This document shows positions 1 to 7,800 of a stretch of DNA of 16,335 nucleotides, piece after piece. The notes below the pieces were generated by a model. It was not told the origin of the DNA, did not search any database, and saw only the letters and a list, made by a program, of their open reading frames with translations. Made by a program: the position numbers and the translations under genes. Each line of letters starts with the position of its first letter. Position 1 is the first letter of the stretch. Source of the DNA: an uncultured Bacteroidales bacterium (GTDB taxonomy: Bacteria > Bacteroidota > Bacteroidia > Bacteroidales > Paludibacteraceae); contig CAMOMF010000004.1 in the NCBI GenBank assembly GCA_946619625.1, positions 1 to 16,335 on the forward strand, written 5' to 3'.

Positions 1-90
1 AGGATGTGGGGAGGAGCAGTGGCTATCGAAGATATTGCTACTATGGTGGCTGATGTCAAAAAGGTGATGTTTCATGAAATAAGGAGTTAA
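1..90 (+). CDS. 3' end of a gene truncated by the window edge, product unknown
   Basis: The first reading frame is open from base 1 and stops at TAA 88-90, giving 29 residues that end in VKKVMFHEIRS. Only this C-terminal tail is visible, so neither family nor length can be judged. The next ATG, at 99, lies 8 nt after the stop, with AAGGAG at 80-85 inside this tail acting as a possible ribosome binding site. That spacing is what a co-transcribed pair would show. The tail has a helical, amphipathic look (AIEDIATMVADVKKV), but I do not recognise it. Confidence 0.45.
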   Translation, partial: RMWGGAVAIEDIATMVADVKKVMFHEIRS

Positions 91-98
91 AAATAATC

Positions 99-335
99 AT
101 GAACTCTACTATTTCTCCCAATATTATCTTGAAAGAAAATTCGTCTTGGGGAAATCCACACTATGATGTAATTCGCTCTTTGTTGTACATGGTGGATACG
201 AATATGATGACTGCATTGGATTGTCATTGTTTCTCAACCAAGAAATGTTTTGTACTCTATCATGAGGATCTTATTCCGAATCACTTATGCGTATACAAAA
301 AATGTTTAGTTAGTCACTCCTTAAGTATTATCTAA
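99..335 (+). CDS. hypothetical 78-aa ORF, doubtful
   Basis: This 78-codon frame starts with ATG 99-101, preceded about 10 nt upstream by a purine-rich AAGGAG, and follows the tail at 1-90 directly. The product has no signal peptide, no membrane segment and no motif I recognise. It is rich in Cys and His in its second half (DCHCFSTKKC). The surrounding sequence to about 640 looks decayed, so this could be the 5' fragment of a broken gene or a chance ORF. The start context is the main argument for it being real. Confidence 0.3.
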   Translation: MNSTISPNIILKENSSWGNPHYDVIRSLLYMVDTNMMTALDCHCFSTKKCFVLYHEDLIPNHLCVYKKCLVSHSLSII

Positions 336-357
336 TTCTAACAAATAGGATTATAGG

Positions 358-576
358 TTACTTTAGTTTGTATATTATAGCTCGCCAATAATCTGCACAA
401 AGAAACTTGAGTCCCTCATTAGTTTCATTAAAATCCATGCCGTAGCAGCCATCATGGCCTTTATGGTTGACGAACCCTTGCCATGACTCCCTTGCCGGCA
501 ATACTTGGCGTGCCCGGTGGAAATATCGCACTTTCACGGATATGAACTGGCTGCAGGCATTGTGGATTCTGTGGAT
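358..576 (-). pseudogene. start-less open frame, possible C-terminal gene remnant
   Basis: The minus-strand frame is open for 72 codons from just after a stop at 577-579 to TAA at 358-360. It has only one internal Met, near its middle, so ATG-based ORF calling misses it. The translated text is protein-like (for example GFVNHKGHDGCYGMDF and LCADYWRAIIYKLK) and aromatic-rich, which suggests the C-terminal remnant of a gene whose 5' part is lost. I do not recognise the family. It overlaps another start-less frame on the plus strand (446-637). At most one of the two is likely to have been coding in the shared part, so this is tentative. Confidence 0.25.
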
Positions 577-637
577 TCAAGTAAAGGGTTTCTTGTTTGA
601 AAAGAATCCCAAACTAAATTATGGACACTTTTCCTAA
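446..637 (+). pseudogene. start-less open frame, possible C-terminal gene remnant
   Basis: The plus-strand frame is open from just after TAG 443-445 to TAA 635-637, 63 codons, with one internal Met late in the frame (MNWLQALW). The C-terminal part reads like real protein, with a Trp-rich WLQALWILWIQVKGFLF stretch and then a charged end. I cannot assign a family. A decayed gene end is plausible, given the absence of intact genes between 336 and 758. The frame conflicts with the minus-strand open frame at 358-576. Confidence 0.25.
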
Positions 638-668
638 AAAAGTGAGCGTCCCCTTTTGAAATAAAAAT

Positions 669-753
669 TGGCAACATTGGCAACTTCTATTGTGATATAC
701 TGAAAATCAACCATTATTAAATTGCCAATATTGCCATGTTGCCAATGTTGCCA
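669..753. repeat. 16-bp perfect inverted repeat plus TTGCCA-type short repeats at the 3' end of the DUF3987 gene
   Basis: TGGCAACATTGGCAAC at 669-684 is the exact reverse complement of GTTGCCAATGTTGCCA at 738-753, with 53 nt between the arms. The right arm sits in a string of short direct repeats from 722 to 754 (TTGCCAATA, TTGCCATG, TTGCCAATG, TTGCCATG). It ends 5 nt before the DUF3987 stop codon at 759-761. The loop is too long and the T-run too weak for an ordinary intrinsic terminator, so the arms look more like paired protein-binding sites or the boundary of an element. Confidence 0.7.
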
Positions 754-758
754 TGCAA

Positions 759-1988
759 TTACGCGACTTTTCGGAAGGTGTTGTGACTTTGTTTGGTTAC
801 TTGACCGGTTTCTATCCAGTCAGCATTCCAGCGGTCCGCGGTGCGAACAGCGATGCCCTGCGCCTTGGCTTCTTGCAGGAGAGTTTTTCTGTCGTACTCG
901 TTCTTCAGTTGCTTGAATAGGATGCGCCGTTGGTCCAGAGGCTTGATGTCGGGAATGGCTCGTTGCGCATCGCCTTCAATCAGGCGGAAAGCCATGGCCA
1001 TGTGCTGCAGCAGTTTGTTTCCAATCATCAGTGCAGTCAGAAAATCCTCATCATTGCAGACTTCTAGATTGCCGCGCAATGCCGACAGAATCATGGCAAT
1101 TCGTTCTATCTGAATCGCCATTCTCACCACTGCGGAATGGAAATTCTGCCCAAGCATCATTATCAGCGTCTTGTACTCCGTCTCCAGATGCTCTCCCAGC
1201 ATGTCCTTCTGCTCCTGAGTAAGAGTCCACTCTTTCTCCTCGTCTTGGTGCAGCGTCTCGTACAACTCCAATAGTCTGTTCCCCACCTTCTCAGGAATAA
1301 CGGACTGCGCAGAAAGGCTCGTCACATATTTTTTGCTAAACGGATTCGTGCCTTGCACAAACAGCGTCAGCAGGCGCGAGAAATAGCCGTTCTCCACGTT
1401 CGGAACCAGTGTCCTATACTGATTGAACGTTCCTGTCAGCAGCATGGACAGTTTGGGACATTCTATCACCATCTTACCTGTAAGAACGCGGTTCCTGCTG
1501 ATCTGCTCATGTTCCGCAACCTTTCTGAGCGCCGTGTTGTAGTTCATCACCGAGGCACCCCAGATGTCCGTAATCACCGACCCTTCGCTTTCGTGCATGT
1601 AGCCGCAGCCATTCTGTTCGTATAGCGCATTGAACCACGCAGGGTAGGTGCTGTCTCCGGGGATAAACAAAGAGTGTTGTTCATCCACCACTTTCACCAT
1701 GTTCTGCACTTGTCCCGCAATACCTTTTCCCGAGGCGGGAGCTGCCATCACGAACAGTTGCAGGTTGGCATAGTAACGTTTGGCGGTGGGACCGTAACGG
1801 AAATACAGATTAGGTACGCACGCGCTTGCGCCTGTAAGCACCGACAACAAGAGGATGTCTTCCTCATCCGGAGTACTTGCCAAGGTCAGCATCTCCTGTA
1901 CGGGTTCAGGCAGGCTTTGCTTGTCAAGATGATCAACAATGCGGAGGTTAACCTGTTCCTCACGAGGGGTTTGAGTAGAATTGCTCAT
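759..1988 (-). CDS. DUF3987 family P-loop protein
   Basis: The 409-residue product resembles the DUF3987 family, helicase/primase-associated proteins common in Bacteroidales accessory DNA, often beside VirE N-terminal primase-like genes. A Walker A-like loop, APASGKG, lies near residues 83-89, with Gly where Ser/Thr is usual. A family-like core follows (HESEGSVI near 130, LLTGTFNQY near 205, ENGYFSRLL near 220). The last 60 residues are charged and helical and may bind DNA. No VirE or primase domain is attached and none is encoded beside it here, so the protein either works alone or has lost its partner. The start at 1986-1988 has no clear Shine-Dalgarno. A promoter at 2152-2184 and a structured leader precede it. 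The exact role is not known; ATP-dependent DNA handling is inference. Confidence 0.8.
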   Translation of the reverse strand: MSNSTQTPREEQVNLRIVDHLDKQSLPEPVQEMLTLASTPDEEDILLLSVLTGASACVPNLYFRYGPTAKRYYANLQLFVMAAPASGKGIAGQVQNMVKVVDEQHSLFIPGDSTYPAWFNALYEQNGCGYMHESEGSVITDIWGASVMNYNTALRKVAEHEQISRNRVLTGKMVIECPKLSMLLTGTFNQYRTLVPNVENGYFSRLLTLFVQGTNPFSKKYVTSLSAQSVIPEKVGNRLLELYETLHQDEEKEWTLTQEQKDMLGEHLETEYKTLIMMLGQNFHSAVVRMAIQIERIAMILSALRGNLEVCNDEDFLTALMIGNKLLQHMAMAFRLIEGDAQRAIPDIKPLDQRRILFKQLKNEYDRKTLLQEAKAQGIAVRTADRWNADWIETGQVTKQSHNTFRKVA

Positions 1989-2146
1989 AATGATAATAAT
2001 GTTAAAAAGTTAATAAAGCAGTAAATTGGGGCCCCCATTAGAAACGAAGTTTCGTATGGGGAGAGCGGAGACACGAGTCGCTTCAATGAGGCCAGAGCTT
2101 GTAGGCGGCCTCATTCTTTTGCGATCTCGTTGTCGAACGCGAATGC
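1989..2146 (-). promoter_or_regulatory. structured 5' leader of the DUF3987 gene, two hairpins
   Basis: Between the predicted transcription start (about 2146) and the ATG lie roughly 155 untranslated nt with two inverted repeats. One is a perfect 9-bp stem, AATGAGGCC 2085-2093 with GGCCTCATT 2107-2115, and a 13-nt loop. The other is an interrupted stem: CCCCAT 2033-2038 pairs with ATGGGG 2056-2061, and GAAAC 2041-2045 with GTTTC 2049-2053 around a 3-nt loop. Neither is followed by a U-run, so these are not obvious intrinsic terminators. Control of translation, RNA stability or protein binding is possible. It matches no riboswitch class I know. Confidence 0.5.
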
Positions 2147-2151
2147 GAGTG

Positions 2152-2184
2152 CAAAGATACGTTAATCATTCGGGGTTTTCCAAA
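2152..2184 (-). promoter_or_regulatory. Bacteroidetes-type promoter for the DUF3987 gene
   Basis: On the minus strand TTTG (complement of CAAA 2181-2184) is followed after 21 nt by TATCTTTG (complement of CAAAGATA 2152-2159). These match the Bacteroidetes -33 TTTG and -7 TAnnTTTG elements with the accepted spacing. Transcription would begin near 2146 and leave a long leader before the gene start at 1988. Confidence 0.7.
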
Positions 2185-2261
2185 TTTTTGGGCAAAAAAA
2201 TGCTAAAAAAGTGAATTCTGTAATCTATAGATGTCAAAACAGGCAGACTTAGGTCTCCCCA

Positions 2262-2325
2262 TACCATCTCATACCTTCAGCCTACCATCTCTATACGGTC
2301 TGCTTACCCTCTCCGTAGGGTGAGC
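2262..2325. repeat. three TACC(A/C)TCTC motifs spaced 21-22 bp
   Basis: TACCATCTC begins at 2262, TACCATCTC at 2283 and TACCCTCTC at 2305, a regular spacing of 21 and 22 bp, or two helical turns. The third copy overlaps a small dyad, ACCCT 2306-2310 with AGGGT 2317-2321. Such phasing would place a bound protein on one face of the helix. No clear promoter lies beside it on either strand, so a binding function is inference. Confidence 0.45.
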
Positions 2326-2396
2326 AATTTTCCCCCTCCCTTTTGGGTTGGTATGGTTGCTATAACCACACAATATTCAAAAACAATAGTCCCGAT

Positions 2397-2501
2397 ATGA
2401 ATCTTTTGCTGATATACGTAATCATAGCAGTCTTGCTCTTCGCAGCAGAACTTATTTTTCTTGTTTGTTTGATGGCACAATTATTTCCTATTGGATTTTG
2501 A
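2397..2501 (+). pseudogene. 34-codon hydrophobic ORF, small membrane peptide or gene remnant
   Basis: ATG 2397-2399 opens a frame that ends at TGA 2499-2501 and overlaps the helicase 3' end by 21 bp in a convergent arrangement. The peptide is one hydrophobic helix (MNLLLIYVIIAVLLFAAEL, then IFLVCLMAQLFPIGF). Its first 20 residues resemble the opening membrane segment of MraY/WecA-type polyprenyl-phosphate sugar-phosphate transferases, which often start capsule loci in Bacteroidales. That likeness rests on hydrophobic residues and an AEL motif and could be chance. I see no ribosome binding site or promoter. It may be a small membrane protein, a truncated 5' remnant, or not a gene. Confidence 0.25.
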
Positions 2502-4346
2502 ACGTGGTTTGCGTTTCGGCTTAGCCGTATCTGCATCAATGGCGTTCAGCATGGCTAACTGCTTTAGCCTAAGATAGTTATTGACCGTAAAACCTTGTTC
2601 GGCAATCTGCCCGAGCAGGTAATGCATGGTTAAAAAAGTTTGACGTTCTTCGCCGAGCAGATTCTTCAGTCTCCTTGCAGCCTGTTTGTTATTCGTTTGC
2701 ACCAACTTGGTTAGGTCTAACGGCTTGGATAAGATTGTATTAAGCGTGCTGTCGAAATAAGCGGCACTGCGCCCTACACGTTCCAGAAATTCAGTCCCTC
2801 GCAACTGTTCAACAGTCAGGGACTGAATTTTTTGTTGCCATTTCAGGGAGATATCCATCACCTTTTGTCTGAGGTCTGTTAGTGCCTCATCATGCAATTT
2901 CCGCAGCAGCGGATGGCTATGTGCGAAGTACTCTGTAAACAGTCTCGACATGGATTCCTCTTGTTGCAAAATCAGGTGGAAGTCGAATAGTTGCAGCAAC
3001 AAGTGCCGCTCGTATTCTTGCTTCAGTTCAGGCAGCTGCGTGATACTTTGCGCCGCTTTGCCTTCTTGCTGAGAAATATAGTCTTCCACCTCCCTGTCGT
3101 TGATGATGGCACGGGGTGAAAGCGGGCAGGCAAGGACCAGCCCCTGCAGCGACCTGCAGCGGCTGAGTGCCACATACACCTGACCCGGCGCAAACGACTG
3201 ATTGGCATCAATTATAGCACGGTCAAACGTCAGCCCCTGGCTTTTGTGAATAGTGATGGCCCATGCCAGACGCAAAGGGTACTGCCTGAACGTACCAAGT
3301 ACCTCTGTTTCTATCTGGTTGGTCTGCTCATTCAGCGTGTAGTGAGCGTTCTCCCACTCGAGAGGTTCCACCTGTATGTCCTGATTGTCACCTTCACAAC
3401 GTACCGAAACAGAGTGTTTCCCAACGACGGTAACCCGCCCGATACGGCCATTGTAATACAGGTGCTTGCCGGAAATATCGTTCTTGACAAACATCACCTG
3501 CGCCCCAGGTTTCAGAACCAATGTTTCTGCCGTGGGGAAAGAATAGTCAGGGAACGTGCCGCTCACTTCGGCTCGGTAGGTGTATGCCGTACCGGGCAGT
3601 TTGGCAAGTTCGCTTTCGTTGTAATGATTGGCGGTCTGGTTGTGCGTGGTCAGGCGGATATACGGCGTGTCCGGCTGCGGGCTGAAACGGGGCTGATAAC
3701 GCTGATTCAGCATGGCAAGGGCTTCTGGTGAGGGCTTCCCCTCTCGCACTTGGTTCAGAATGTCGATGAATGTGCTGTCCTGCTGGCGGTACACATACGA
3801 TAACTGGATTGTGACGTAATCGACTTGTTTCAACGCTTTTGAGCCAAAGAAATAGGGCGTGCTGTAGTATGGTTGAAGGAGTTTTTCATCTTCAGGCGTA
3901 ACGACAGGAGTCAGTTGTGCGAGGTCGCCTATCATCAGCATTTGCACTCCACCGAAAGGTTGGTATCTGTCGCGAAAGCGTCTGAGAACCTGGTCGATAG
4001 CGTCCAGCAGGTCCGCTCTGACCATCGAGATTTCGTCTATAATCAACAAGTCGATAGAAGCGATAATCTTGCGCTTTTCCTTGCTGAACTCAAACTTCCG
4101 TTCTATTTTGGCTCCCGGCACAAACGGCGACAACGGCAATTGGAAGAACGAGTGGATGGTCACACCGCCGGCATTGATGGCTGCCACCCCTGTGGGGGCA
4201 ACGACAACAGAGTGCTTGCGCGAGCGCTGAACAACGGTCTTGAGGAACGTCGTTTTGCCCGTTCCAGCCTTGCCTGTCAGGAAAATACTGCGCCCCGTAT
4301 TTTCAACAAAATCCCACGCTGTCCTAAGTTCATTGTTTCGCTCCAT
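2481..4346 (-). CDS. PIF1/RecD-like superfamily 1B DNA helicase (AAA family ATPase)
   Basis: The product is a 621-residue ATP-dependent 5'-3' DNA helicase of the PIF1/RecD2 group (family knowledge). Motifs appear in order: Walker A GKAGTGKT (25-32), motif Ia APTGVAA (50-56), motif II DEISM (104-108), motif III GDLAQLTP (140-147), a YRQ with the motif IV arginine (186-188), and the SF1B C-terminal motifs IHKSQG (366-371) and VALSR (392-396). All key catalytic residues are present. After about residue 430 comes a helical, charged tail ending in a basic PKRKPRSKSNRK patch that may bind DNA. I see no HRDC or helix-turn-helix module there, although longer relatives often carry one. A minus-strand promoter lies at 4406-4437, about 60 nt upstream of the start. 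It is probably a single-gene unit for replication or recombination repair. Confidence 0.93.
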   Translation of the reverse strand: MERNNELRTAWDFVENTGRSIFLTGKAGTGKTTFLKTVVQRSRKHSVVVAPTGVAAINAGGVTIHSFFQLPLSPFVPGAKIERKFEFSKEKRKIIASIDLLIIDEISMVRADLLDAIDQVLRRFRDRYQPFGGVQMLMIGDLAQLTPVVTPEDEKLLQPYYSTPYFFGSKALKQVDYVTIQLSYVYRQQDSTFIDILNQVREGKPSPEALAMLNQRYQPRFSPQPDTPYIRLTTHNQTANHYNESELAKLPGTAYTYRAEVSGTFPDYSFPTAETLVLKPGAQVMFVKNDISGKHLYYNGRIGRVTVVGKHSVSVRCEGDNQDIQVEPLEWENAHYTLNEQTNQIETEVLGTFRQYPLRLAWAITIHKSQGLTFDRAIIDANQSFAPGQVYVALSRCRSLQGLVLACPLSPRAIINDREVEDYISQQEGKAAQSITQLPELKQEYERHLLLQLFDFHLILQQEESMSRLFTEYFAHSHPLLRKLHDEALTDLRQKVMDISLKWQQKIQSLTVEQLRGTEFLERVGRSAAYFDSTLNTILSKPLDLTKLVQTNNKQAARRLKNLLGEERQTFLTMHYLLGQIAEQGFTVNNYLRLKQLAMLNAIDADTAKPKRKPRSKSNRK

Positions 4347-4405
4347 TTTGGTTGGTTATGAATAAATAGCCATCTCTTTAATGCCCTTACAAACAAAAAG
4401 GTGTG

Positions 4406-4437
4406 CAAAGATACGACTTTTTTTTGAAATATGCAAG
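4406..4437 (-). promoter_or_regulatory. promoter for the PIF1-like helicase
   Basis: On the minus strand CTTG (complement of CAAG 4434-4437) is followed after 20 nt by TATCTTTG (complement of CAAAGATA 4406-4413). The -7 element is perfect. The -33 element is CTTG rather than TTTG but keeps the TTG core. Transcription would start near 4400 and leave a leader of about 55 nt. Confidence 0.65.
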
Positions 4438-4688
4438 AATTTACTGAAAAAAACGGCATTTTCTGCCAAAAGAATACATTTTTATACACAGAGAACCCCT
4501 TATAAGAATGTAGTAGAATGGTCCGGGTACGCAGGTCTCTGTGCTTGCGGCAAAAATGGTCACTCAAGCCCCTGTTTTTGCTCAGAAGGAGCGAGGAGCA
4601 AAGAGAGAAAAAAAGAGGGGAAGGAGAGGTGGTTTTTTAAGAAAGAGTTCTCATTTGTTTGCATTCGTACGCGCGGAGGTTGCGCGCG

Positions 4689-4720
4689 CTTGCGTATGTG
4701 CGAAAAAAGTAGTAACTTTG
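4689..4720 (+). promoter_or_regulatory. promoter for the giant secreted-protein gene cluster
   Basis: CTTG at 4689-4692 and TAACTTTG at 4713-4720 are separated by 20 nt and match the Bacteroidetes -33/-7 form. The predicted start near 4727 gives a leader of about 90 nt before ATG 4819. No comparably good promoter stands in the short gaps between the following genes, so this one may drive all of 4819-15125. Confidence 0.65.
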
Positions 4721-4818
4721 CAGGCTGATTTATGGACTTGGGTATACGGTTGTCCCCGAACAGGCAAGATACAATGCATACAATCGTCCACAGGCAGAAG
4801 AGGAATTAAGGTGCAAAA

Positions 4819-7800
4819 ATGAAAGAATCGACTCGAAATACAATGAAAGAAAGTTTACGAAATATAAGACAAATAATTAGCCGGATCACTTGGTTGCGTA
4901 GCATACTGGTCGTCCTCGGCATGATGATGATGGAAATGAATGTGTGGGGAGTTGATTGGATTGGAGAGCCAGTGTCGACCACTAAAAGTTTTTATTTGTA
5001 CAATGTGTCTAATCACTTGTTTTTAAATCCGACAGGAACTTATGGCGTAACTACTCCGCAGTATTTATGGTCTTTTAGCAGTATTACCCACGGAACAATT
5101 AGTACTAACGTAGGGAATACAACATGGTATATTTATGTTGAGAAAACAGCACCAGGAACGTCTGGAAATGCTAGTATTCGTACAACAATTGCAAATCCTG
5201 ATATAGTGAGCAGTAGTACTACCATTGGCGCCTATAAATTTCAACATTCAAAAACTAGCGGATTAGGTCAGGGAACTAAGTATTTTAATTTAGAGACAAA
5301 TTCTAAAATTACAGCGGCAAATACACAAGGTGAACAAAATGATTGGCTACTTGTTTCAGAAACTCAATATAAATCTACTCTTCCGTATTATTTTAGGGCT
5401 ATTGCAGCAAATAGGACAGGAGATACAGGCGGTTCTGCATATGTGACATACGATGCTTCATTGCAGAATTCTACAACATCTACATCTGTGGAAACCAATT
5501 GTACCGACCCTTCTGCGCCAAGTACGACTATAACTCAATATTCTACGACAGCTTATTATCGAGCAGTTCCGGCGGCAAATAAGGTATTTATAGGATGGTC
5601 CACTACAGCAGATGGAAATAATATTATTCCTGGAGCAGGGGCCAATTATGCGTATACAATTACTTCTGATTCTCATAATTCCGGCTCGCCAACGGAAACA
5701 ACTCTTTATGCCGTTTTTGGAGATAAGTATGTTCCCGTAATCACTATTGCAAATGGCGATAATTCCAGTATGCTCGTTGGAGAAACCATATCTTTTAGTT
5801 TCGATAATACCGATGGTTTGACGTTCGATATATCAAATACTAGTTTGTCAAGTGACATTACTAATGGACAAGATGTGATTACATATAATTATGAGACGAA
5901 CACACTAATGGCGTGTAATGCCGGAGTGGCAACAATTACATTTCATCAACCCAATACGGAAACAATTCAGGGAAAAGATATCAGTTTTGATATTTTAGTT
6001 TCTAAACGGGCAAATCCAATAACCATCAATGGCGAGACCTCTTTTGTGGAATATTTGACATACGCAGATCAAACATCGGATTTAACTATTACTTCAGCGA
6101 ATAATTCAAGAGAGGGGAGGCCTGATTGCGTGGTAACTCAGAGATCTGGTGAAGATGTGGCTACTTATACGGATCCAGGTTCACGGAAATATATAACCAC
6201 CACTTTTAATGAGGGGACAGCAACTTGGAGTGTTACGCAACCAGAAGACTATATGTATGATGCTGGTGCTTCGACAATTACTGTGAATGTTAATCCTGCT
6301 CAAGAAAATTGTTATATACTACAATCAACAAGCGAGTTTAATGCGCCGAAAAATAGTGGTACAAGCGCTGAATCTCGATTTGTGTGGAAAGGAAGAGCAG
6401 ATAAGATTACTTTTTCTGCGAAAACAACAGGAGATAACTCTACCAATTTGCATATGGTAACATTAAATGCAAATGGAGAGGACTTGAATGATTATGAATA
6501 TTCTCTTGGAACGAGTTATTGGGTTTTAGAGCCATCCCTTAACAATAATGTAAGAGGTGTAAGATTCTATCAAAGAGGACAAACTTCTACGCGTAAGATT
6601 AAAGATATTTATGTACATCGTTCACCATATATAGAAGTTACACCATCTTCTCTTACTATGGATAATACAATCAAAGGTCATACCTCAATAAAGTATTTAG
6701 TGTTGGAGTATAACAACTGCGATTCAGGAACTATATATTTGTCTTCAAGTGATCCAACTCATTTTACGGTAAGTCCTTCTTCTATAGCTGTTAGCGATAA
6801 CTCCACGGGTTCTGATACGATTACGGTTACATATCATGCCAATGCGACTGCGGAAGATAATCCTATTCCCGACAATGCCGTCATCACAGTTTATAATAAA
6901 GCTCGTAAGACGACCGTTAATGTCTGTGCTACAACAATTGACAAATATAACTTATTATATACGGGGACAAATTTATCCGCTGCTGTATTGGATGAATTTG
7001 CAAGTGGTATCAGTTTCAACTACGAGAATAATGAGAGTGTTGCTGTTCCTGCTCCCGTAGATGGAGATGTGGAGGGTTTCGACTCTTCCATAGAAGCAAA
7101 CCATTTTTATTATACAATTTCTCATGAGGTAAGTAGTATCATTGTTGGTTGTAACCCCGCGCACGCAGAACATGTCGTCACATATGACCCATCCACTAAT
7201 AAATTCAAAGCGTGGAATGCAGGAACAGCAACTATTACATTCTACGAAAAGGGAACATCTATAATCAATAGTAGAGACGATGTATCATACATCATCACCG
7301 TTACCAAGCACACTCCGGAATTTACTTGGAATAATGGCAACGAGGATGTGAACACAGGTATTTATTTCAATCACAATAGCGTTCACAGCAACCCCTATAC
7401 GGATATTTTTGCGTCAAGTTCAACTACCAACAATTCCGGTTGTTCACTTACCTTGACATCTTCAGATGAAGTGGTTGCGACTATTGAGCAAGGTTCAAAC
7501 CAATGGAACGCATCGCTTTCTACATACAACTATTATACTTATGAGCCATCGTATTCAGCGCACTCTGCGGATATCACCATCACTCAGGCAGAAAACTATT
7601 ATTGGGCTGCACATGAGGAGATATATACGATTACTCCTTCTGTTGCCCCGTATCATGTGGAGTTTACGATAGATAACGAGGCAACATATTCAGCGGTGTT
7701 TAGTTGGCGAAATGATGATAATAACCATTACAAAACTAATGAAGGTAATCACGGAGTTGTACAGTTGGGACCCGAAAACGGATTGAACTGGGATGATAGA

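Larger units (their letters stand above)
4347..4818. other. divergent intergenic region with a 30-nt homopurine run and an alternating CG-rich patch
   Basis: These 472 nt separate the minus-strand helicase from the plus-strand giant gene and carry a promoter for each. The middle contains an uninterrupted purine run at 4600-4629 on the plus strand, inside a longer purine-rich stretch from about 4584. Next comes a CG-rich patch of alternating pyrimidine and purine (CGTACGCGCG 4666-4675, TGCGCGCG 4681-4688, TGCGTATGTGCG 4691-4702). That patch abuts and overlaps the -33 element of the plus-strand promoter. Short ORFs here have no coding character, and I see no RNA gene. Confidence 0.6.

Noticed and set aside
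669..753. Rho-independent terminator of the DUF3987 gene
   Set aside because: The arms are 53 nt apart and no T-run follows on the minus strand, so it does not fit an intrinsic terminator.
722..1113. Plus-strand ORFs of 64 and 90 codons
   Set aside because: They lie antisense within or across the DUF3987 gene, with Arg/Cys-rich translations typical of shadow frames.
2026..2214. 62-codon plus-strand ORF
   Set aside because: It covers the hairpin leader and minus-strand promoter of the DUF3987 gene. The translation is Arg-rich and has no start signal.
3246..4361. Plus-strand ORFs of 161 and 162 codons
   Set aside because: Both are antisense to the helicase gene, whose motifs are complete and in order. 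They show no family features.
4381..4822. Short ORFs in the divergent intergenic region
   Set aside because: They run across both promoters and the purine run. Their composition is low-complexity Lys/Arg/Cys and not protein-like.
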